64,000 nt of DNA, taken from assembly GCA_963921335.3 (NCBI GenBank), contig CAWUFC020000001.1, positions 2,108,001-2,172,000 on the forward strand. The letters run 5' to 3'. The notes below the pieces were generated by a model that was given only the letters and a program-made list of their open reading frames with translations, had not been told where the DNA came from and ran no database searches. Made by a program: the position numbers and the translations under genes. This document shows, in pieces, positions 1 through 8,969 of this stretch; positions within the stretch are counted from its first letter, which is position 1, and each line of letters starts with the position of its first letter. This stretch comes from CAWUFC02 sp963921335. GTDB taxonomy: Bacteria; Pseudomonadota; Gammaproteobacteria; Pseudomonadales; Halieaceae.

Positions 1-1577
1 TAGACCGGGGTTAGTACAGTATCAGCGGTATTGCTGTCACCATCCGGATAATCCAGGGTGTAATGAAGGCCGCGACTCTCTTTGCGGGAACGGGCGCAGC
101 GAATCATTAACTCCGCCACCATGGCCAGGTTGCGTAACTCCAACAGGTCGTTTGAGACCTTGTAGTTACTGTAGTACTCGCGAATCTCTTCCTGCAGTAG
201 TGCGGCCCGATGAGCAGCGCGCTCGAGACGCTTGTCGGTGCGGACAATTCCCACGTAATCCCACATGAAGCGGCGCAGCTCATCCCAGTTGTGGCTGATG
301 ACCACATCTTCGTCGGAATCCGTGACCTGGCTTTCGTCCCAGGCCGGCGCTGACGCGGGTGTCGCCACGTGGTCCAGGGACGCGGCGATATCCTGGGCTG
401 CGGCTCTTGCGAACACGAGGCATTCCAGCAGCGAGTTGCTGGCCATGCGGTTGGCACCGTGTAATCCGGTGCAAGAGGTTTCACCGATGGCATAGAGGTT
501 GTCCAGATCAGTGTGCCCTCGGGTGTCTACCACCACGCCACCGCAGGTATAGTGCGCGGCGGGTACCACCGGAATGGGCTGCTCGCAGATATCAATGCCG
601 AAATCCAGGCAGCGGCTGCTGATGGTCGGGAAGTGCTGTTCGATAAATTCCCTGGGTTTATGGCTAATGTCCAGATAGACGCAATCACTACCCGTGCGCT
701 TCATTTCAAAGTCTATCGCGCGGGCTACCACGTCCCGAGGTGCCAGCTCAGCCCGTTCATCAAACTTGTGCATGAACCGGGTGCCATCCTCCAGCAACAG
801 CTTTCCGCCTTCGCCGCGCAGAGCTTCGCTGATCAGAAAGGATTTGGCCTGGGGGTGAAACAGGCAGGTGGGGTGAAACTGGTTGAACTCGAGATTGGCG
901 ACCCGGCAGCCCGCACGCCAGGCCATGGCGATGCCGTCGCCGCTGGCCCCGTCGGGATTGCTGGTATACAGGTAGGCCTTGCTGGCTCCACCTGTTGCCA
1001 GCACCACAAAGCGGGCGCTAAACAGGTCCACATGGCCGCTTTGGCGATTCAGAACATAGGCACCCTGGACGCGGTCTTCTGCGCGAATCAGGTCAACGGC
1101 AACCCGGTGGGAGAACAGCTCTACGTTGTCCGCCGCCAGGGTGTTCTCGACCAATACTTCTGAAATTGCCCGGCCGGTCGCGTCCGCGGCGTGGATGACA
1201 CGGCGATGGCTGTGCCCGCCCTCCATGGTCAGGTGAAACTCCTCACCTTTGCCTTCCCCGCGGCGGTCAAATTGCACCCCCTGTTCCAGCAACCAGTCCA
1301 CGGTGCTGCGGCCGTGGCTGACAGTGAACTCTACTGCCTCTCGACGGCACAGACCTGCACCGGCATTGAGCGTGTCCTCGATATGGGAGGCCAGCGTGTC
1401 GTCGTCATCCAGCACTGCAGCCATGCCGCCTTGTGCCCAGTAGGTTGAGCCCTGGGTCAGTTCCCCCTTGCTCAGCACAGCTGCTTTACAATGGGCGGGT
1501 AACTGCAGGGCGAGGGCGAGACCGGCGGCGCCGCTGCCGATGATCAGTACATCGTGCTGGTAGCTGTTTCCAGGCAT
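1..1577 (-). CDS. nadB: L-aspartate oxidase (3' edge at window start)
   Basis: This flavoprotein oxidises L-aspartate to iminoaspartate, the first step of de novo NAD synthesis. Reading the minus strand from the ATG at 1577 gives MPGNSYQHDVLIIGSGAAG, with the FAD-binding dinucleotide fold (GSGAAGL) at the N terminus. Further on are the family stretches TYWAQGGMAAVL, the catalytic-region NPDGASGDGIAMAWRAG, and GEGGKLLLEDGTRFM. The frame is open for 525 codons, and the two bases at the window edge read TA, so the next base probably completes a stop. The gene would then be essentially full length (family about 535 residues). It is divergent from rpoE, as in Pseudomonas. The minus-strand reading was done by eye. 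Confidence 0.95.
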   Translation of the reverse strand, partial: MPGNSYQHDVLIIGSGAAGLALALQLPAHCKAAVLSKGELTQGSTYWAQGGMAAVLDDDDTLASHIEDTLNAGAGLCRREAVEFTVSHGRSTVDWLLEQGVQFDRRGEGKGEEFHLTMEGGHSHRRVIHAADATGRAISEVLVENTLAADNVELFSHRVAVDLIRAEDRVQGAYVLNRQSGHVDLFSARFVVLATGGASKAYLYTSNPDGASGDGIAMAWRAGCRVANLEFNQFHPTCLFHPQAKSFLISEALRGEGGKLLLEDGTRFMHKFDERAELAPRDVVARAIDFEMKRTGSDCVYLDISHKPREFIEQHFPTISSRCLDFGIDICEQPIPVVPAAHYTCGGVVVDTRGHTDLDNLYAIGETSCTGLHGANRMASNSLLECLVFARAAAQDIAASLDHVATPASAPAWDESQVTDSDEDVVISHNWDELRRFMWDYVGIVRTDKRLERAAHRAALLQEEIREYYSNYKVSNDLLELRNLAMVAELMIRCARSRKESRGLHYTLDYPDGDSNTADTVLTPV

Positions 1578-1670
1578 GAAATAATGTAAATTAGTCAGAC
1601 ACTTAGAGAGAAACCTTCACAGTATATACAAGCTGACGTGGCAACGAAATCAACAACAGCGCAAGGCAGG

Positions 1671-1698
1671 GGAACTTTTTCGCTTGCTCTGAATCAGA
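1671..1698 (+). promoter_or_regulatory. Sigma-E (AlgU)-type promoter of rpoE
   Basis: GGAACTT at 1671-1677 is followed by exactly 16 bases and then TCAGA at 1694-1698. This matches the sigma-E/AlgU consensus (GGAACTT, 16-17 bases, TCnnA). It ends 24 bases before the rpoE start, so the sigma factor would activate its own operon, as known in E. coli and Pseudomonas. Transcription start not measured. Confidence 0.8.
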
Positions 1699-1722
1699 GT
1701 ACTCCGTGGGGAGGAACAGCGC

Positions 1723-2331
1723 TTGAGTGAAGCTGAAAACGATGCGTTGCTGGTCAAAAAAGTCCAGGCGGGAGACAACCGGGCCTTTGATTTGCTGGTG
1801 CTGAAGTACCAGCACAAGATATTGAGTCTGGTCTCGCGCTATATCAGCGACAGCCATGAAGTTCAGGATGTGACCCAGGAAGCTTTCATCAAGGCTTTTC
1901 GGGCGCTGCCTCGATTCCGTGGTGAGTCGGCCTTTTACACCTGGCTGTATCGCATTGCTATCAACACCGCCAAGAATCACCTGGTGTCGCGCGGGCGCAG
2001 ACCTCTCGGTAGCGATGTGGAAGTGGAAGATGCGGAGTATTACGACGCCGGCAGCGCCTTGCGCGACGTTAATACGCCGGAGAATCAGCTGTTCAGTGAT
2101 GAGTTGGAGCAGGTCGTGAACGAGGCGATAAAAAATTTGCCTGATGATTTACGCAGCGCTGTAACTTTAAGGGAATTTGATGGTCTCAGTTACGAGGACA
2201 TCGCAGATATTATGGATTGCCCAGTTGGCACCGTGCGTTCCCGGATTTTCCGTGCCCGCGAAGCCATCGACAAGCAAGTGCAGGCACAGCTTGAAGGTGA
2301 TCCCGGTTCCGGCGCGCTGGGCGCGCCATGA
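1723..2331 (+). CDS. rpoE: RNA polymerase sigma factor RpoE/AlgU
   Basis: Extracytoplasmic-function sigma factor of the envelope-stress response, 202 residues. Region 2 is clear (DVTQEAFIKAFRALPRFRG, then FYTWLYRIAINTAKNHL), followed by region 4 with its helix-turn-helix (LREFDGLSYEDIADIMDCP, GTVRSRIFRAREAI). The start is TTG at 1723, eight bases after a strong GGGGAGGA ribosome binding site; no ATG fits better. It heads the operon with the anti-sigma gene rseA, then rseB, rseC and the mucD protease, the Pseudomonas algU-mucABCD order. The upstream GGAACTT-N16-TCAGA element suggests autoregulation. The identification is firm from motifs and context. Confidence 0.97.
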   Translation: MSEAENDALLVKKVQAGDNRAFDLLVLKYQHKILSLVSRYISDSHEVQDVTQEAFIKAFRALPRFRGESAFYTWLYRIAINTAKNHLVSRGRRPLGSDVEVEDAEYYDAGSALRDVNTPENQLFSDELEQVVNEAIKNLPDDLRSAVTLREFDGLSYEDIADIMDCPVGTVRSRIFRAREAIDKQVQAQLEGDPGSGALGAP

Positions 2332-2373
2332 AGGAGAACAATTAGTGTTTGAAGTGCACGAGGACCATCGACA

Positions 2374-2994
2374 ATGACAGAGCAGATCCGGGAGTCGATT
2401 TCGGCATTCATGGACGGTGAGGCCAGCGAGCTGGAACTGGAGCGCTTGCTGAAACAGAGCGCGGACCCTGAATTACGCCAACGGATGCAGCGTTATGGCT
2501 TGTCAGGTCAGCTGGCACAGCCGTCCGGTCAGAGCCTGCCGCTCGATATCTCTGCCTCGGTGATGGCCGCCATAGACGCGGAACAGGCGCCGGAGCGCAT
2601 TACACCTGTCGCCCGCAGCAAGCGCTTCGCGCTACCTGACTTTCTTAAGCCGGTGGCCAGTGTTGCCGTGGCTGCTTCAGTATTCGCCACTGTACTGGTG
2701 GGTGGCCAGCTCTATGGTTTGGTGGGCGAGTCGGACAATCCTGCTGCCGTTCAGATCGCCGATGCGGTGTCCCCGGTGGGAATGGTGAACACGCTGGGCG
2801 GCGCCACCGTCAATGCCAACTATGGTGCGCCGGCCCTGAAATCTGCCAACAGCCGGCCCCAGGTTGAATACAACCAGTTGGCGCGCAAGCAGCTGCAGCG
2901 CTACCTGTTGCCGCATACGGACGAGGCCACACTCAATACGCCACAGGGCATGATGCCCTATGCTCGCATTGCCACCCTGCAGGTGGAGGACTGA
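2374..2994 (+). CDS. rseA: Anti-sigma-E factor RseA/MucA
   Basis: Inner-membrane protein that sequesters RpoE until it is cut by DegS- and RseP-type proteases. The 206 residues open with the RseA_N signature (ISAFMDGEASELELERLL), the cytoplasmic sigma-binding part. One membrane segment lies at about residues 92-113 (VASVAVAASVFATVLVGG), and the remaining C-terminal half would be periplasmic. It follows rpoE after 42 bases and is separated by one base from the rseB start, consistent with co-transcription and balanced synthesis of sigma and anti-sigma. Sequence conservation outside the N-terminal domain is low, as usual for this family. Confidence 0.93.
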   Translation: MTEQIRESISAFMDGEASELELERLLKQSADPELRQRMQRYGLSGQLAQPSGQSLPLDISASVMAAIDAEQAPERITPVARSKRFALPDFLKPVASVAVAASVFATVLVGGQLYGLVGESDNPAAVQIADAVSPVGMVNTLGGATVNANYGAPALKSANSRPQVEYNQLARKQLQRYLLPHTDEATLNTPQGMMPYARIATLQVED

Positions 2995-2995
2995 T

Positions 2996-3940
2996 ATGAA
3001 GCCTGCGGTGGGCTTGCTGTGCTTTGTCCTGATGTTGGGCCACAACCTGGCCCATGCGGAATGCGAGGCTGACCGCGCCGCGCTGCAATGGCTCGAGCGG
3101 ATGTCACACAGCCTCAGCGAGGTGTCCTACCAGGGCGTGTTTACCTATCGCCACGGCAACAGTATGCAGACTCTTCGCATCAGCCACTCGGTCGACAATC
3201 AGCACGAATCCGCCAGTCTCTCCAGCCTTGATGGTGAGGCGGGCAGTGTGCGCCGCACCCAGCACCCCCTGGACTGTATTCACCCCGGTCATAAGCTGGT
3301 GCGGATCAGCTCCGGTTTTCAGACAGATGACTGTGGACTGGCGCGCAATTATCGACTGCAGCTGGGTAAGCAGGCTCGGGTAGCCGGGCGCACCGCCCAG
3401 ACCATCCAGGTCCTGCCGCGCGATATGTACCGCTACGGTTACCGCATGGCGCTGGACACAGAAACGGGCTTATTGCTGCGCAGTCAGACCCTGGCCCAGG
3501 ACGGACGCATTCTCGAGCATTTCCAGTTTGCTGATTTGCAGATTGGCGCGGTTGAGCAAGCCGGCACTGAGGTCAAGGTTGTTCATGAAGCCAGTCATCC
3601 TGGACCGGCGGTTGAAGCGACGTTCAGTCGTTCTGGCGGCCCCTGGCAGGTGAGTTGGGTGCCCGCTGGATTTACCCGCACCGACGCTGCCGCTCCGCTT
3701 CAGAAAGACAAAACCTTCACTGATGGACTGGCTGTTTTCTCGGTATACCTGGAACGCCTCGAGCAGGAGATACAGCCCGGTGAAGGCCGTGCCCGGCAGG
3801 GTGGTACCACCGCATATACGCGGGGTATGCGCCTGGGCGGTCAGCCGGTACTGGTAACCGTTGTTGGCGAAGTGCCGGTGAGTACTGCGCGAATGGTTGC
3901 CGATTCCGTTAACTGGCAGGTAGCGGCTAATGCTGACTGA
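2996..3940 (+). CDS. rseB: Sigma-E regulatory protein RseB/MucB
   Basis: Periplasmic protein that binds RseA and shields it from proteolysis; in E. coli it is displaced by lipopolysaccharide and misfolded outer-membrane proteins. The start chosen is the ATG at 2996, one base after the rseA stop, giving a clean signal peptide (MKPAVGLLCFVLMLGHNLAHA, cleavage after AHA). An in-frame upstream start would run into rseA and spoil the signal. The N-terminal lipoprotein-carrier-like domain (WLERMSHSLSEVSYQGVFTY) and the C-terminal domain (VSWVPAGFTRTD) are both present in 314 residues. The 3' end overlaps rseC by 11 bases. Confidence 0.93.
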   Translation: MKPAVGLLCFVLMLGHNLAHAECEADRAALQWLERMSHSLSEVSYQGVFTYRHGNSMQTLRISHSVDNQHESASLSSLDGEAGSVRRTQHPLDCIHPGHKLVRISSGFQTDDCGLARNYRLQLGKQARVAGRTAQTIQVLPRDMYRYGYRMALDTETGLLLRSQTLAQDGRILEHFQFADLQIGAVEQAGTEVKVVHEASHPGPAVEATFSRSGGPWQVSWVPAGFTRTDAAAPLQKDKTFTDGLAVFSVYLERLEQEIQPGEGRARQGGTTAYTRGMRLGGQPVLVTVVGEVPVSTARMVADSVNWQVAANAD

Positions 3941-4406
3941 AGTTGGACGGGTAGTTGCTGTCGAGGCCGATGGGCTCTGGGTGGAAACCATTCGCCAAAG
4001 CACCTGTGGTACTTGTGGCGCGCAAAAAGGCTGTGGCCACGGGCTGTTAAACCAGATTGGCGACGGGCGTCGCAACTATCTCCGGGTCTTGCTAGGCGAT
4101 CATTCGGGCCAACCCTATCAGGTGGACGACGAGGTCCGCATTGCCATACCCGAACAGGTGATCCTGCGAGGCTCTTTTACGGTATATATGGTGCCCCTGG
4201 TCGGTATTTTGTGTGGTGCTGTAGTCGGGGGCTGGCTGCAGGCGAGTGATCTCGCCAGCATGCTGGGCGCGGCGGCTGGGTTTGGGATCGGTATCGCACT
4301 GGTGCGGCTGCATGCCTGGAGACACCGGGATGACCCTCAGCTCCAACCGCGTTTGCTGGGCCCCGTGGATGGTGCCCAGGTGATAGAAGTGTCCACACCG
4401 CAATAG
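3930..4406 (+). CDS. rseC: SoxR-reducing/sigma-E regulator RseC/MucC
   Basis: Small inner-membrane protein, 158 residues, encoded inside sigma-E operons and also linked to reduction of SoxR. An N-terminal cysteine cluster (CGTCGAQKGCGHG) is the family hallmark. Two hydrophobic segments follow (VYMVPLVGILCGAVVGGW and LGAAAGFGIGIALVRL). The ATG at 3930 lies 11 bases inside the end of rseB, so the two are probably translationally coupled. Its mechanistic role is poorly defined even in model species; assignment rests on the RseC/MucC family pattern and position between rseB and mucD. Confidence 0.93.
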   Translation: MLTEVGRVVAVEADGLWVETIRQSTCGTCGAQKGCGHGLLNQIGDGRRNYLRVLLGDHSGQPYQVDDEVRIAIPEQVILRGSFTVYMVPLVGILCGAVVGGWLQASDLASMLGAAAGFGIGIALVRLHAWRHRDDPQLQPRLLGPVDGAQVIEVSTPQ

Positions 4407-4426
4407 AAAGTTTTTGTTCCAGAGGT

Positions 4427-5824
4427 ATGTCCATGCATAAACCTGTTACTGCCACGGCTGGTGCATTGTTCCTGTTGTTACTGTCCAGCCTGACGGTCGC
4501 GGCGGGGTTGCCCGACTTCAAGCCTATCGTTTCGGCCAACACCCCTGCGGTGGTCAAGATTATGGTGGAGACCAAGCCGGTTGAAACCCCCGAGGGGCAT
4601 CCCTTCGAGAACCAACAGATACCCGAGTATCTGCGTCGCTTCTTTGAGTTTCGCGGTGCGCCGCAGCAGCCGCGCCAATCCAGCGGGTCCGGTTTCATCA
4701 TTTCGGCAGATGGCTATATCGTCACCAACAATCACGTGGTAGAGAATGCAGAGACCATAACTGTACGCCTGCTGGATCGCCGCGAGTTCGAGGCCGAAGT
4801 TGTCGGCCTTGACCCCCGTTCAGACCTGGCCTTGTTGCGCATTGAGGCAAAGGGCCTGCCAGTGCTGAAGCTGGGAACGCCCGGCGAACTGGAAGTTGGG
4901 GAGTGGGTGCTGGCGATAGGCTCGCCCTTCGGACTGGACTATTCGGTCACGGCGGGTATTGTCAGTGCCAAGGGTCGCAGCCTCAACAATGGCAGCAACG
5001 ACAATTATGTGCCGTTTATACAGACAGACGTAGCCATTAACCCCGGCAACTCGGGCGGTCCGCTGTTTAACCTCGATGGCGAAGTAGTGGGCGTTAATTC
5101 CCAGATTTATACCCGCAGTGGTGGTTCCATCGGCTTGTCTTTTGCCATCCCTGTCAGCGTCGTGGTTAACGTGGTCGAACAGCTGCGTGAGAACGGACAC
5201 GTAACCCGTGGCTGGCTCGGTGTGACCATCCAGGATGTGGACAAAAATCTGGCGGAATCCTTTGGTCTGGATAAGCCCAAGGGTGCGTTGATTTCACAAT
5301 TGCAGCCTGACGGTCCGGCTGAGAAGGGTGGTTTGCAGTCCGGTGACATCATTATTGAGTTTGATGGTCAGCCCATTCTGCGTTCCTCTGACCTGCCTCA
5401 TGTGGTGGGGCTGATCCGGCCCGGTGCTGAAGTCGAGGTGCTGATAGTGCGCGACAAGAAGCGCAAGCGACTCGAGTTGGCGGTTGGTGGGCTTGATGCT
5501 GACGAAGAGCCCACGGTGGCCGCGGCAACCGAAGAAGAATCCTCTGGCGGTAGTTTGGGGCTGGTGGTCGGCCCGGTAGATCCACAGATGCAGGCCCAGT
5601 GGGGGATTACCGGTGGGGTGATGGTGAACCAGATCGTTCCCGCAGGTGCCGGCGAGGAGGCAGGCTTGATGCGGGGTGATGTGATTACCCTGATCGACGG
5701 CAAGCCGGTCAATTCGGTGGAAGCGTATGAGCGAATTGTTGATGGCCTGAAGCCCGGCCGTTCCGTGCCGCTGCGCCTTTTCCGTCGTGGATCGCCGCTG
5801 TTCATCGGTCTGCGAGTTCAGTGA
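4427..5824 (+). CDS. mucD: DegP/MucD-type periplasmic serine protease
   Basis: HtrA-family protease and chaperone that degrades misfolded envelope proteins. The 465 residues begin with a signal peptide (ALFLLLLSSLTVAAG). The chymotrypsin-fold domain carries the triad His103 (NNHVVENA), Asp133 (DPRSDLALLRIE) and Ser209 (NPGNSGGPLFN). Two PDZ domains follow, around residues 260-350 (RGWLGVTIQDVD) and 375-460 (GVMVNQIVPAGAGEEAGL). It closes the rpoE-rseABC operon, which places it under sigma-E control as in Pseudomonas algU-mucABCD. A second ATG six bases downstream (4433) is an equally possible start. Confidence 0.95.
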   Translation: MSMHKPVTATAGALFLLLLSSLTVAAGLPDFKPIVSANTPAVVKIMVETKPVETPEGHPFENQQIPEYLRRFFEFRGAPQQPRQSSGSGFIISADGYIVTNNHVVENAETITVRLLDRREFEAEVVGLDPRSDLALLRIEAKGLPVLKLGTPGELEVGEWVLAIGSPFGLDYSVTAGIVSAKGRSLNNGSNDNYVPFIQTDVAINPGNSGGPLFNLDGEVVGVNSQIYTRSGGSIGLSFAIPVSVVVNVVEQLRENGHVTRGWLGVTIQDVDKNLAESFGLDKPKGALISQLQPDGPAEKGGLQSGDIIIEFDGQPILRSSDLPHVVGLIRPGAEVEVLIVRDKKRKRLELAVGGLDADEEPTVAAATEEESSGGSLGLVVGPVDPQMQAQWGITGGVMVNQIVPAGAGEEAGLMRGDVITLIDGKPVNSVEAYERIVDGLKPGRSVPLRLFRRGSPLFIGLRVQ

Positions 5825-5836
5825 TTCACACTATAG

Positions 5837-5872
5837 ACCCTCATGGCGCCTGTCTCGTCATGAGGGTATAAT
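5837..5872 (+). promoter_or_regulatory. Hairpin overlapping a consensus -10 upstream of lepA
   Basis: ACCCTCATG (5837-5845) and CATGAGGGT (5859-5867) form a 9-bp stem with a 13-base loop just after mucD. The last T of the stem starts a perfect TATAAT at 5867-5872, followed by CGCGCGC. There is no T-run directly after the hairpin, so it is a weak terminator at best. The -35 position (TGGCGC) is poor. Confidence 0.45.
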
Positions 5873-5908
5873 CGCGCGCTTTTCGACGTAGCGAAGTTCT
5901 TTGTCCCA

Positions 5909-7705
5909 GTGGATAACCTGGACCTAATCCGCAATTTTTCCATCATCGCCCATATCGACCACGGTAAATCGACCCTCGCGGACCGGTTTATTCAGGTATG
6001 CGGGGGGCTGAGCGAGCGTGAAATGGCCGAGCAGGTGCTCGATTCCATGGATATCGAGCGCGAGCGTGGAATCACCATTAAAGCCCAGAGCGTGACCCTC
6101 AATTACAAGGCTCACGACGGCAAGACCTATCAGCTCAACTTTATTGATACGCCGGGGCATGTGGACTTTTCCTACGAGGTGTCCCGGTCCCTGGCCGCCT
6201 GTGAGGGCGCATTGCTGGTGGTGGATGCAGGTCAGGGCGTTGAGGCCCAGTCGGTTGCCAACTGCTACACGGCGATCGAGCAGGGGCTGGAAGTACTGCC
6301 CATCCTTAACAAAATGGACCTTCCTCAGGCCGAACCCGAGCGTGTGAAGCTGGAAATCGAAGAGATTATCGGTATCGACGCCAGCGAGGCCTGCCCGGTA
6401 TCAGCCAAATCCGGCATGGGTATCGAGGATGCCCTGGAATATCTGGTGCAGACCATTCCGCCGCCACAGGGTGAGATGGACGCGCCGTTGCAGGCGCTGA
6501 TCATTGATAGCTGGTTCGATAACTACCTTGGCGTTGTATCGCTGGTTCGGGTGAAACACGGCGTATTGCGCAAAGGCGACAAAATCACAGCGCACTCCAT
6601 CGGCCGTGCCCACTCTGTCGACAGTGTGGGCATCTTCACCCCCAAGCGTGAGGAAACCGGCGTGCTGAAGGCCGGAGAAGTGGGTTTCGTTGTGGCCGGT
6701 ATCAAGGATATTCACGGCGCGCCGGTAGGCGATACCCTGATCCACGCGGGTAGCGCCGAGGTGGAGGCACTGCCCGGGTTTCAGGTCGTCAAACCGCAGG
6801 TTTATGCGGGCATCTTTACTATTTCCACCGACGATTATGAGGATTTCCGCGAGGCACTGGGCAAGCTCACCCTGAACGATGCCTCACTGTTTTACGAGCC
6901 CGAAACCTCTGACGCCCTCGGCTTTGGATTTCGCTGTGGCTTTCTGGGCATGCTGCACATGGAGATCATCCAGGAGCGGTTGGAGCGGGAGTACGATCTC
7001 GACCTGATTACCACGGCTCCTACGGTGATCTACGAAGTTCTTAAGAACGACGGCACGGTTGTGCATGTTGATAACCCGTCGGCCCTGCCAGATGCCGGAG
7101 AGCTTGAGGAGATGCGAGAACCCATCGTGCAGGCCAACATCCTTGTGCCACAGGATTACCTGGGCAATGTCTTGACGCTGTGTACTGAGAAACGTGGCGT
7201 ACAGAAGGACATGCAGTTTCTGGGTCAACAGGTGTCTGTGACATACGAATTGCCAATGGCCGAAGTGGTTATGGATTTCTTTGACCGGCTCAAGTCGGTG
7301 AGCCGCGGTTACGCGTCGCTGGACTACAGCTTTGTACGTTTTGAGAAAGCCGATCTGGTCAAGCTTGATGTCCTTATCAATGCTGAGCGAGTCGATGCGC
7401 TTGCCATTATTGTGCATCGTGATCAGGTACAATCACGGGGTAGGGTGCTTACCGAGAAAATGAAAGAGCTGATACCGCGGCAGATGTTTGACGTTGCCAT
7501 TCAGGCTGCAGTAGGTGGGAAGATTGTTGCCCGCCAGACCGTGAAAGCGCTACGTAAAAATGTCACCGCCAAGTGTTACGGCGGCGACGTGACCCGCAAG
7601 CGCAAATTGCTGGAGAAGCAAAAAGCCGGCAAAAAGCGCATGAAGCAGGTTGGTAAAGTCGAAATTCCGCAGTCGGCTTTCCTGGCTGTACTGAAAACCG
7701 ATTGA
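5909..7705 (+). CDS. lepA: Elongation factor 4 (LepA GTPase)
   Basis: Ribosome-associated translational GTPase of 598 residues, the usual family length. GTPase motifs are complete: HIDHGKST (G1), ERGIT (G2), DTPGHVDF (G3), NKMD (G4) and SAKSG (G5). They are followed by EF-G-like domains and the LepA-specific C terminus (KCYGGDVTRKRKLLEKQ). The start is GTG at 5909, giving MDNLDLIRNFSIIAHIDHGK, which matches the family N terminus; no strong ribosome binding site is visible. It is followed after 18 bases by lepB, the standard lepA-lepB arrangement in proteobacteria. Confidence 0.98.
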   Translation: MDNLDLIRNFSIIAHIDHGKSTLADRFIQVCGGLSEREMAEQVLDSMDIERERGITIKAQSVTLNYKAHDGKTYQLNFIDTPGHVDFSYEVSRSLAACEGALLVVDAGQGVEAQSVANCYTAIEQGLEVLPILNKMDLPQAEPERVKLEIEEIIGIDASEACPVSAKSGMGIEDALEYLVQTIPPPQGEMDAPLQALIIDSWFDNYLGVVSLVRVKHGVLRKGDKITAHSIGRAHSVDSVGIFTPKREETGVLKAGEVGFVVAGIKDIHGAPVGDTLIHAGSAEVEALPGFQVVKPQVYAGIFTISTDDYEDFREALGKLTLNDASLFYEPETSDALGFGFRCGFLGMLHMEIIQERLEREYDLDLITTAPTVIYEVLKNDGTVVHVDNPSALPDAGELEEMREPIVQANILVPQDYLGNVLTLCTEKRGVQKDMQFLGQQVSVTYELPMAEVVMDFFDRLKSVSRGYASLDYSFVRFEKADLVKLDVLINAERVDALAIIVHRDQVQSRGRVLTEKMKELIPRQMFDVAIQAAVGGKIVARQTVKALRKNVTAKCYGGDVTRKRKLLEKQKAGKKRMKQVGKVEIPQSAFLAVLKTD

Positions 7706-7723
7706 GGAAGCTGTAACGAAACC

Positions 7724-8563
7724 ATGGATATTGATTTTCCACTGATACTGGTTGTGCTGGTATTCGGCAGTGGCCTGATCTGGCTGGCAGACAGCATGCT
7801 TCTGGCGCCGGTGCGACAGCGCAAGCTGCAGCAGCTGCAGATGGACTACCCGGAGTGGAACGAAGAAAGCAGCCAGCAGCGCAAGGAATACGACAGGCGC
7901 GCCCGGGTTGTTTCGGCAGAGCCCGTGGTTGTGGAATACGCCAAATCGTTTTTTCCAGTGTTGTTGGTGGTTTTTGTGCTGCGATCGTTTTTGGTTGAGC
8001 CTTTTCAGATCCCATCCTCATCAATGGTTCCAACGCTGGAGGTCGGTGATTACATCCTGGTCAACAAGTACACCTACGGTATACGTCTACCTGTAGTACG
8101 CACGAAAGTGGTCGATCTCAACGAACCCGAGCGTGGTGACGTGATGGTGTTCTTCCCACCCCACTTGAACGACACTTATTTCATCAAGCGAGTTGTGGGC
8201 CTGCCTGGTGATACGGTACGTTATGCCAACAAAAAGCTCTATGTGAACGGCGAGGAGTATCCGCAGGAGCTGCTGGCCCAGCTTCCGCCTTCGCGGCCCC
8301 GCTATCGTGTCAGCGAAGAAACCCTCAGCGGTGTCAGCCACAAGATCCAGACCGACAATTTACGTCGCAATGATAACTTTACCGTGACGGTTAAACCCGG
8401 CCACTATTTCATGATGGGCGACAATCGTGATAACAGCAGTGACAGTCGGGTTTGGGGTCAGGTGCCGGAACGGGATATAATAGGCAAAGCCTTCGCGATC
8501 TGGATGCACTGGGAGTCATTTTTCTCCTTACCCAGTTTCCACCGGGTGGGTTCGATACAATAA
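7724..8563 (+). CDS. lepB: Signal peptidase I
   Basis: Inner-membrane peptidase that removes signal peptides from exported proteins. In 279 residues it shows two N-terminal membrane segments (about 6-22 and 76-92). The catalytic dyad is Ser100 (IPSSSMVPTL) and Lys155 (TYFIKRVVGLPGD). The C-terminal family box GHYFMMGDNRDNSSDSRVWG is present. It lies between lepA and a DUF4845 gene upstream of rnc, the order seen in Pseudomonas, and probably belongs to one transcript running from lepA to recO. Confidence 0.97.
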   Translation: MDIDFPLILVVLVFGSGLIWLADSMLLAPVRQRKLQQLQMDYPEWNEESSQQRKEYDRRARVVSAEPVVVEYAKSFFPVLLVVFVLRSFLVEPFQIPSSSMVPTLEVGDYILVNKYTYGIRLPVVRTKVVDLNEPERGDVMVFFPPHLNDTYFIKRVVGLPGDTVRYANKKLYVNGEEYPQELLAQLPPSRPRYRVSEETLSGVSHKIQTDNLRRNDNFTVTVKPGHYFMMGDNRDNSSDSRVWGQVPERDIIGKAFAIWMHWESFFSLPSFHRVGSIQ

Positions 8564-8587
8564 GAATCAGCTCAAGGGAGTTGTGAT

Positions 8588-8956
8588 ATGGGACTAAGAA
8601 ACAAGCAGGGTGGGGCATCAATACTGGGTATCCTGGTCATTGTGGCCTTGCTGTCGTTTTTTCTGACCGTAGTGATTCGCCTGCTGCCGACCTTCATGGA
8701 AAGCCGCACTATACGCAGCTCTTTAGAAACCATTGCCACCAGCAGTAATTCTGCTATGCCCATTGGCGAGATTCGCAAGAAGATCACCAACACGTTCTCC
8801 GTGAACCGGATTGAGGCTCTCGATCCAAAGGCCATCAAAGTCTATCGGGATAAGGGCAAAATCATCATTGTCGGTAACTACGAAACCCGTACCAAACTCT
8901 TCGAAGGTGTGGATGCCGTCATGATGTTTGATAATCTGACTTTCACCGTCGATTAA
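8588..8956 (+). CDS. DUF4845 family membrane-anchored protein
   Basis: Protein of 122 residues with no known function. After a short charged N terminus (MGLRNKQGGAS) there is one membrane segment (ILGILVIVALLSFFLTVVI), then a periplasmic-facing domain resembling DUF4845 (PTFMESRTIRSSLETIA, ending VMMFDNLTFTVD). In Pseudomonas and relatives such a gene lies between lepB and rnc, as here, which is the main support. The type II pilin-like look of its N terminus is probably coincidental, since no prepilin cleavage motif is present. Topology is inferred. Confidence 0.8.
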   Translation: MGLRNKQGGASILGILVIVALLSFFLTVVIRLLPTFMESRTIRSSLETIATSSNSAMPIGEIRKKITNTFSVNRIEALDPKAIKVYRDKGKIIIVGNYETRTKLFEGVDAVMMFDNLTFTVD

Positions 8957-8969
8957 GACGGCTGCGCCC

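Noticed and set aside
8588..8956. Type IV prepilin-like protein
   Set aside because: Hydrophobic N-terminal helix is present but there is no G-F(T/S)xxE cleavage site; position next to rnc fits DUF4845.
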